A DNA stretch of 10,811 nt from Oscillospiraceae bacterium (lineage in GTDB: Bacteria; Bacillota; Clostridia; Oscillospirales; Ruminococcaceae): assembly GCA_017394565.1 (NCBI GenBank), contig JAFPXW010000014.1, forward strand, positions 1 through 10,811. Reading direction: 5' to 3'. The first letter of the stretch is position 1. Every line of letters starts with the position of its first letter. This document shows positions 7,245-10,811 of the stretch, piece after piece. The notes under the pieces are model-generated. The model worked only from the letters and a program-made list of their open reading frames with translations, was not told where the DNA came from and searched no databases. The position numbers were made by a program, and so were the translations under genes.

Positions 7245-8711
7245 TTAACCGCGATCACTCAGCAAAAGCCCCTTCATCCGTCCCAAATCATACACATCCA
7301 GTACCCCGTCCTCGTAAATGTCGCCTGCCTGCCAGTCCGGCAAGGTCGTTTCCGGCACAGCATGAAGCCATTTCTGGAGCAGGATCACATCGCGCAGATC
7401 CAGTACCCCGTCTGCGGTAATGTCGCCCTGTGTCTTATGGGAATTCTGCAAAAGGGTGAGTTCGCTGACCGCCACGATCTGACGTTTTTCGTCGAGTGTC
7501 ATGCGGATCTTCACACGGTCGCCGGATTCGTAATGCGACAGATTCCGGCTTTCGTCGTTCTGGTAGTACGCCGTTCCGCGGAATGCGTAGCTTCCCTGCG
7601 ATGCGAAATACACCGTACCGCCATCACCGTCAAATTCCACAGAAGTGATCGTATCCTCGAATTCGACTTCCGTTGTCTGAGGCGTTTCGGTCGTGGGGTC
7701 AGTCGGAAGTTCGGTTGTCGGTTCAGTCGGGGATTCAGATGCCGGTTCTGTGGTTTCCGGCTGTGCATTGGCAAGGTCGAATCTGCCGGCTTCGTCCTTG
7801 ATCTTTGTCCACATATAGCGCAGCATCCAGCCGTCGAAATTCGTGATCTTCGCGGACGAGCCGGCCATCATGATGGAGTTTTCTCCGCCCGGAAATCCGC
7901 CCGGCGGAAAGCCGTCGGATTCGCCCTCGCCGCCGTAGAAATCCGTCATGCCGAAGCCGTGACCGATCTCGTGTTCGAGAACGTGCAGACTGCCGTTTTC
8001 GATCATGCCAAGATACGCGGTATCAGAGAGCCGCTGCCCCCAGTCGCCGCCGCATCCGCCGATATCCGGAAAGCCCTGCGTTGCCCACATATACATATCG
8101 AACCGCTTGTCCAGACCGCCGGGGTATTCGTAACCCGTGTCCATGAAGTGGTCGAAACGCGAGAGTTCCGACGGTGCATAGGGCTCCTTGTCGGGGATGG
8201 TATCGCGCCCGTTCGTGGTGTCGTACTGCGCATCATAATAGCGCGTGTCGGTGTAGACGATCTCGTCGTCATGGAGATCGAGCAGGCAGCTTTTGTCGAT
8301 GACCGCCCAGCCGACGACTTTGACCTCGATGTGGTCATACGGCCAGTTTTCGTACCCGACGAGCCAGTCGTTCCACGCATTGATGCAGTCGGACAGCATT
8401 TTCTCGAACTTCTGGCGCTGTTCGTAGGTGACGGTGCGGTAGGACTGCCACTTCACGACGTAATGGATCGTACCCTTGCCGGCGACGATCTGGTCGAAAA
8501 TGGTGTTCCGGCGTGCGGTAGACTGCTCGCGTTCGATGCGGTTCTGCCAGATCCAGTCCGCCGCATACTGAAAGTCCGACGGCAGATCGGAGATGCTGAC
8601 GGCCGAGGCGGTCAGCGGCGTGAAGCTTGCGGTCTTGACCTGTGCCGTCACCGGTGCAAGGCAAAGCGTCGCTGCCAGCAATGCAGCGATCCATCGTTTG
8701 GTTTTCATCAT
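7245..8711 (-). CDS. Secreted dockerin-bearing zinc metalloprotease (single catalytic domain)
   Basis: 488 aa. ATG at 8711 is preceded by AAGGGGG (8726-8720) with an 8-nt spacer. Residues 1-28 are a signal peptide (MMKTKRWIAALLAATLCLAPV). The catalytic domain (about 40-325) carries HEIGHGFGMTD (His247, Glu248, His251, Asp257) and is clearly homologous to domain 1 of the downstream gene: both share DWIWQNRIE, GGEGESDGFP and GGENSIMMAG. A Pro/Thr/Glu/Ser linker follows (about 328-350), then a small probable beta domain (about 350-420) that I do not recognise. A C-terminal dockerin (429-488) has loops DITADGVLDLRD and DIYEDGVLDVYD; position 3 is Thr or Tyr instead of the usual Asn/Asp. It is probably the first gene of a two-gene operon: its TAA lies 10 nt before the next ATG. 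It is expected to act outside the cell on a cohesin scaffold. The exact peptidase family is uncertain. Confidence 0.88.
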   Translation of the reverse strand: MMKTKRWIAALLAATLCLAPVTAQVKTASFTPLTASAVSISDLPSDFQYAADWIWQNRIEREQSTARRNTIFDQIVAGKGTIHYVVKWQSYRTVTYEQRQKFEKMLSDCINAWNDWLVGYENWPYDHIEVKVVGWAVIDKSCLLDLHDDEIVYTDTRYYDAQYDTTNGRDTIPDKEPYAPSELSRFDHFMDTGYEYPGGLDKRFDMYMWATQGFPDIGGCGGDWGQRLSDTAYLGMIENGSLHVLEHEIGHGFGMTDFYGGEGESDGFPPGGFPGGENSIMMAGSSAKITNFDGWMLRYMWTKIKDEAGRFDLANAQPETTEPASESPTEPTTELPTDPTTETPQTTEVEFEDTITSVEFDGDGGTVYFASQGSYAFRGTAYYQNDESRNLSHYESGDRVKIRMTLDEKRQIVAVSELTLLQNSHKTQGDITADGVLDLRDVILLQKWLHAVPETTLPDWQAGDIYEDGVLDVYDLGRMKGLLLSDRG

Positions 8712-8754
8712 CTTCAGTTCCCCCTTGTAGGCTTCTCATCTTTTTTCTGTGAAA

Positions 8755-8783
8755 TTAACATAATTATTAACTTCTTGTATAAT
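8755..8783 (+). promoter_or_regulatory. Possible distal promoter for the regulator gene
   Basis: TTAACA (8755-8760), a 17-nt spacer and TATAAT (8778-8783) fit a sigma-A promoter reading right. It would give a leader of about 155 nt and would face the protease promoter, their -10 elements being only 3 nt apart. The surrounding sequence is AT-rich, so it may be a chance match. Confidence 0.3.
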
Positions 8784-8794
8784 ATTATTGTACA
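8776..8794. promoter_or_regulatory. 19-bp near-palindrome on the protease -10 box, candidate operator
   Basis: TGTATAATATTATTGTACA pairs TGTA with TACA and AATA with TATT around a central T at 8785; 8 of 9 pairs match. It covers the minus-strand -10 (8787-8792) and the likely start site, a usual position for a repressor. The bound protein is unknown, and AT-rich sequence makes chance symmetry easier. Confidence 0.4.
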
Positions 8795-8815
8795 CCATAA
8801 ACAAGGTTTTGTCAA
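8787..8815 (-). promoter_or_regulatory. Sigma-A promoter of the dockerin-protease operon
   Basis: Read on the minus strand: TTGACA (8815-8810), a 17-nt spacer and TACAAT (8792-8787). The -35 is perfect and the -10 has one mismatch. Transcription should start near 8780, leaving a leader of about 68 nt before ATG at 8711. Confidence 0.75.
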
Positions 8816-8827
8816 TTGAATATTGTC

Positions 8828-8836
8828 TGCCTTGCA
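8828..8836 (+). repeat. Motif copy 1, TGCCTTGCA
   Basis: First of three TG(C/T)CTTGCA copies in this intergenic region, just upstream of the protease -35. With one more base on its left (8827-8836) it is an exact 10-bp inverted repeat of the copy at 8927-8936. Possible regulator half-site. Confidence 0.45.
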
Positions 8837-8874
8837 GAAATCTATTTACAATCCAAAGCGTTTGATTGTAAAAT

Positions 8875-8884
8875 TGTCTTGCAT
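8875..8884 (+). repeat. Motif copy 2, TGTCTTGCAT, overlapping the regulator -35
   Basis: It differs from copy 3 by one base over 10 and contains the TTGCAT -35 (8879-8884), so a protein bound here would block or alter the regulator's own promoter. Confidence 0.45.
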
Positions 8885-8907
8885 TTATGAGACGATCATG
8901 CTATAAT
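8879..8907 (+). promoter_or_regulatory. Extended -10 promoter of the regulator gene
   Basis: TTGCAT (8879-8884), a 17-nt spacer and a perfect TATAAT (8902-8907), with TGc directly before it as an extended -10. Transcription should start near 8914, about 32 nt before the ATG. Confidence 0.8.
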
Positions 8908-8925
8908 AGAATCAGACAAGACTCT

Positions 8926-8935
8926 ATGCAAGGCA
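8926..8935 (-). repeat. Motif copy 3, inverted, next to the regulator's ribosome binding site
   Basis: ATGCAAGGCA on the plus strand, TGCCTTGCAT on the minus strand. It lies in the early transcribed region and runs into the AGGTG ribosome binding site, so it could act as a downstream operator. Confidence 0.45.
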
Positions 8936-8945
8936 GGTGTTCTTC

Positions 8946-10658
8946 ATGAAAAAACGTCCCCTGATCGGCCTGATCAGTCCTGTTTTAGCCAGAAATCATA
9001 CCCGGAATATCGTCCGCGGCGCCATTGCACAGGCACACGGCTGCGGATGCGATGTCATCGTGCTGGCACCGCTGATCCATTTCACCTACTGCACGAAGGA
9101 TCACGCGGCCGCTGAGGAGGACATCTTCTCACTGATCGGATCCGGCGGCTTTGACGGGTTTCTCTATATCAAGGACGATACCACGATGGGAAGCGAGGTC
9201 ATCCGGCGGCTGGAGGAACGGCTGGTGCAGTCGCATCAGTACGTCATGACCGTCGACGAGCGCGAGCATCCGGTCTTTGACAGCACACAGTATGACGATT
9301 ATGACGACTTCGGCAAGGTCGTCGCGCATCTCATCGACGTTCACGGCTACCGGAAGATCTACTGCCTGACCGGGCCTGCGGACAGCTTTCAGGCGCGGAC
9401 ACGGCTTCGCGCCTATCAGGACAAAATGTCGGAGCATGGGCTTTTTTATGATGAAAGCTGCTATACCTACGGCACCTTCTGGGTGGATTCTGCCATGGCG
9501 TATGCAGAATCGCTGCTCTCCGGCGAACGCGCCATGCCGGAAGCCATTGTCTGCGGCAACGACATCATGGCGATGTCCCTCATCAAGACCTTGCAGGCAG
9601 GCGGCATCCGTGTGCCGGAGGATGTGGCGGTGACGGGCTATGACGGCTTCCCGTTTTCTGCCAATGTGGAGGTCACGCTGACGACCTACGCACGCAATCA
9701 CTTTCAGCTCGGTGCAGATGCCGTGCGGCGGCTGTTCCGGAATATGACCGGCATCGTTTGCAGCAAGGTGCGCCGTCCGGACAGCGGCTTGCTGATCGGC
9801 AATTCCTGCGGCTGCACCAGCATCCCGGCAAGGCAGCTGCTGCCCGATGCGTCTGCCGCCGTCCCCAAGATGTGGGAGGAGGACGTGTTTGCGGATGATA
9901 TGGCGTTTGACCTGTCGCTGGCGGAATCTGTGCCGGACGCCCTGCACCGCGCACTCCGGCACAGCAGGATCCTCTATCAGGTCAAGGGATTGCAGATCTA
10001 TCTTTTCGGCAAGCAGGATGCGCTCCATCTTGCGGCATCCTGCGGCTCGGACGGGATGCCGGAGCCGCTTTCCCCGACACAGCCTGCGGTGACGGCGGCG
10101 CCGCAATTTCTGCGCGGTAGTGATGCGCCGGAGGTGCTGTTCCTCTCGCCTCTGCATCTGCATCGGCAGCGCTTCGGGATGATCGCGCTGTCGTTTGAAG
10201 CGCCTGACCGGGTGTATGACAGGAATTATCTGCATTTTGTCTCCACCCTGGAGGCCACGCTTGCGCGGTTTCAGGAAATGCCGCCCGAACCGGCACTTTC
10301 CGGATCTGCGATCCTCCGGAACACAAGGCTTGGGCAGATCAGTACAAAGCTTCACAAAGTCCACGAGAATCTCACGAATGCTCCGGAATTGCAGTGGTCG
10401 GTCGAGATGCTCTGCCTCGAGACCGGACTGCCGCGAAGCACCTTGCAGAAGCACTACAAGGAACTGTTCGGCGTGAGCATCTTCGAGGATCTGATCCGGA
10501 TCCGCGTGGAGCGAGCGAAGCAGCTTTTACAGGACACCAGCCTGTCGCTGACGGAAATTTCGGCTCGGTGCGGCTATACGACGGAGAGCTATTTTATGAA
10601 GCAATTCAAGAAGCTCACCGGCATGACGCCGTCAGAATACCGGCGCTCGCTCCGGTAG
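8946..10658 (+). CDS. XylR-like hybrid transcription regulator: LacI-type ligand domain, middle domain, AraC HTH
   Basis: 570 aa from ATG at 8946, with AGGTG (8935-8939) 6 nt upstream; the GTG at 8937 would use up that site. Residues 4 to about 287 resemble the periplasmic-binding fold of LacI-family regulators (RPLIGLISPVL start, AIVCGNDIMAMSLIKTLQ, VPEDVAVTGYDGF), but there is no LacI HTH in front. Residues about 300-450 form a separate domain, perhaps GAF-like, that I cannot assign. Residues about 475-570 are a complete AraC-type double HTH (WSVEMLCLETGLPRSTLQ; then ISARCGYTTESYFMKQFKK and MTPSEYRR). This is the order seen in E. coli XylR, with an added middle domain. LacI-type sensor domains usually bind sugars, so a sugar ligand is plausible. 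Divergent placement suggests that it controls the protease operon and itself. Architecture sure, ligand and targets inferred. Confidence 0.88.
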   Translation: MKKRPLIGLISPVLARNHTRNIVRGAIAQAHGCGCDVIVLAPLIHFTYCTKDHAAAEEDIFSLIGSGGFDGFLYIKDDTTMGSEVIRRLEERLVQSHQYVMTVDEREHPVFDSTQYDDYDDFGKVVAHLIDVHGYRKIYCLTGPADSFQARTRLRAYQDKMSEHGLFYDESCYTYGTFWVDSAMAYAESLLSGERAMPEAIVCGNDIMAMSLIKTLQAGGIRVPEDVAVTGYDGFPFSANVEVTLTTYARNHFQLGADAVRRLFRNMTGIVCSKVRRPDSGLLIGNSCGCTSIPARQLLPDASAAVPKMWEEDVFADDMAFDLSLAESVPDALHRALRHSRILYQVKGLQIYLFGKQDALHLAASCGSDGMPEPLSPTQPAVTAAPQFLRGSDAPEVLFLSPLHLHRQRFGMIALSFEAPDRVYDRNYLHFVSTLEATLARFQEMPPEPALSGSAILRNTRLGQISTKLHKVHENLTNAPELQWSVEMLCLETGLPRSTLQKHYKELFGVSIFEDLIRIRVERAKQLLQDTSLSLTEISARCGYTTESYFMKQFKKLTGMTPSEYRRSLR

Positions 10659-10715
10659 GCGTGCTATCAGGATGGATCACAAGGGAATCTATTTCCGGGG
10701 ATAGCCGGCGCAGGG

Positions 10716-10778
10716 GGCTCCCACCGGGGTGGAGAAATGCCGGGCATCGCCAAGCAGGGTGGCTCCCTACGGGGTGCA
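10716..10778 (+). repeat. Two imperfect 18-bp direct repeats, GC-rich
   Basis: GGCTCCCACCGGGGTGGA (10716-10733) and GGCTCCCTACGGGGTGCA (10761-10778) agree at 15 of 18 positions with a 45-bp period. Both are preceded by GCAGGG. They lie in a non-coding stretch after the regulator. Origin unknown; intergenic repeat family possible. Confidence 0.55.
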
Positions 10779-10810
10779 GGGGGCGCAGCCGCCTGCATAA
10801 AAAGCCCCCT
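10778..10810. terminator. Possible terminator or repeat hairpin at the window edge
   Basis: AGGGGGC (10778-10784) pairs with GCCCCCT (10804-10810), and GCAG/CTGC (10785-10788 and 10793-10796) forms an inner stem with a CCGC loop. The unpaired ATAAAAA before the right arm could also mean that GCCCCCT is the left arm of a terminator continuing past the window. The U-tract cannot be seen. Confidence 0.35.
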
Positions 10811-10811
10811 C

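Larger units (their letters stand above)
8712..8945. promoter_or_regulatory. Divergent AT-rich regulatory region
   Basis: This 234-bp gap separates the protease operon from the divergent regulator gene. It is much more AT-rich than the genes beside it. It holds promoters in both directions, a near-palindrome at 8776-8794 and three copies of a 9-bp motif (8828-8836, 8875-8883 and 8927-8935 inverted). No ORF in it is convincing. Confidence 0.75.

Noticed and set aside
7235..7258. ATG at 7258 as the start of the large protease
   Set aside because: It would overlap the stop of the upstream gene and put MIAVKGDR before the signal peptide. ATG at 7234 has AAGGGGG at the right distance.
5372..7420. 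Long open frame on the + strand (682 codons) opposite the large protease
   Set aside because: It is antisense to a gene with a signal peptide, two zinc motifs and a dockerin. Its translation is rich in His, Val and Arg with no recognisable domain, and it has no good ribosome binding site. GC-rich codon use explains the open frame.
7185..8819. Long open frame on the + strand (544 codons) opposite the 488-aa protease
   Set aside because: Same reasoning: a shadow of the real minus-strand gene. It ends in the AT-rich promoter region and shows no domain.
9129..10454. Long minus-strand open frame inside the regulator gene
   Set aside because: The plus-strand product has clear LacI-type and AraC domains, whereas this frame gives low-complexity Arg/His-rich sequence.
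10659..10811. CRISPR array or attachment site in the repeat tract
   Set aside because: There are only two imperfect repeats with 27 bp between them, and no integrase, cas gene or tRNA is in the window.

Overview
The window looks like chromosome from a GC-rich, cellulosome-forming Gram-positive anaerobe of the Ruminococcus type (Clostridia, Oscillospiraceae). The evidence is two secreted proteins with type I dockerin modules, a Thr-rich extracellular linker, an energy-coupling-factor (ECF) vitamin transporter, purine-rich Shine-Dalgarno sites and AT-rich intergenic promoters between GC-rich genes. The genus is inferred from these traits, not from a marker gene.

Left part (1-4707, + strand): a tightly coupled four-gene operon whose 5' end lies outside the window. 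The order is a membrane-anchored surface protein (alpha/alpha-toroid, Thr-rich linker, two-helix membrane hairpin, DUF4430 domain), EcfT, a fused EcfA-EcfA' ATPase and an S component. Each junction overlaps: 4 nt (ATGA), 28 nt (a TTG start behind GGAGGTG) and 10 nt. The surface protein has the same domain order as animal intrinsic factor/transcobalamin (alpha-barrel followed by a DUF4430-like beta domain). The best guess is therefore a corrinoid-capture protein passing cobalamin or a relative to an ECF importer. The substrate is inferred.

Middle part (4832-8711, - strand): two tandem paralogous secreted zinc metalloproteases, read right to left from a promoter near 8787-8815 and ending at a strong hairpin (4779-4808). 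The upstream gene (488 aa) is catalytic domain, linker, small beta domain and C-terminal dockerin. The downstream gene (800 aa) has a related catalytic domain, an internal dockerin and then a second, M6-like catalytic domain with its own HExxHxxGxxD site. It looks like a fusion of a gene-6-like unit with an immune-inhibitor-A-like protease.

Right part (8712-10811): a 234-bp AT-rich divergent intergenic region, then a regulator of the XylR type: LacI-like ligand-binding domain, unassigned middle domain and C-terminal AraC HTH. The intergenic region holds good promoters in both directions, three copies of TG(C/T)CTTGCA and a 19-bp near-palindrome on the protease -10. The layout suggests that the regulator controls itself and the dockerin proteases in response to a small ligand, perhaps a sugar. 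The last 150 bp are a GC-rich repeat and hairpin region without a gene.
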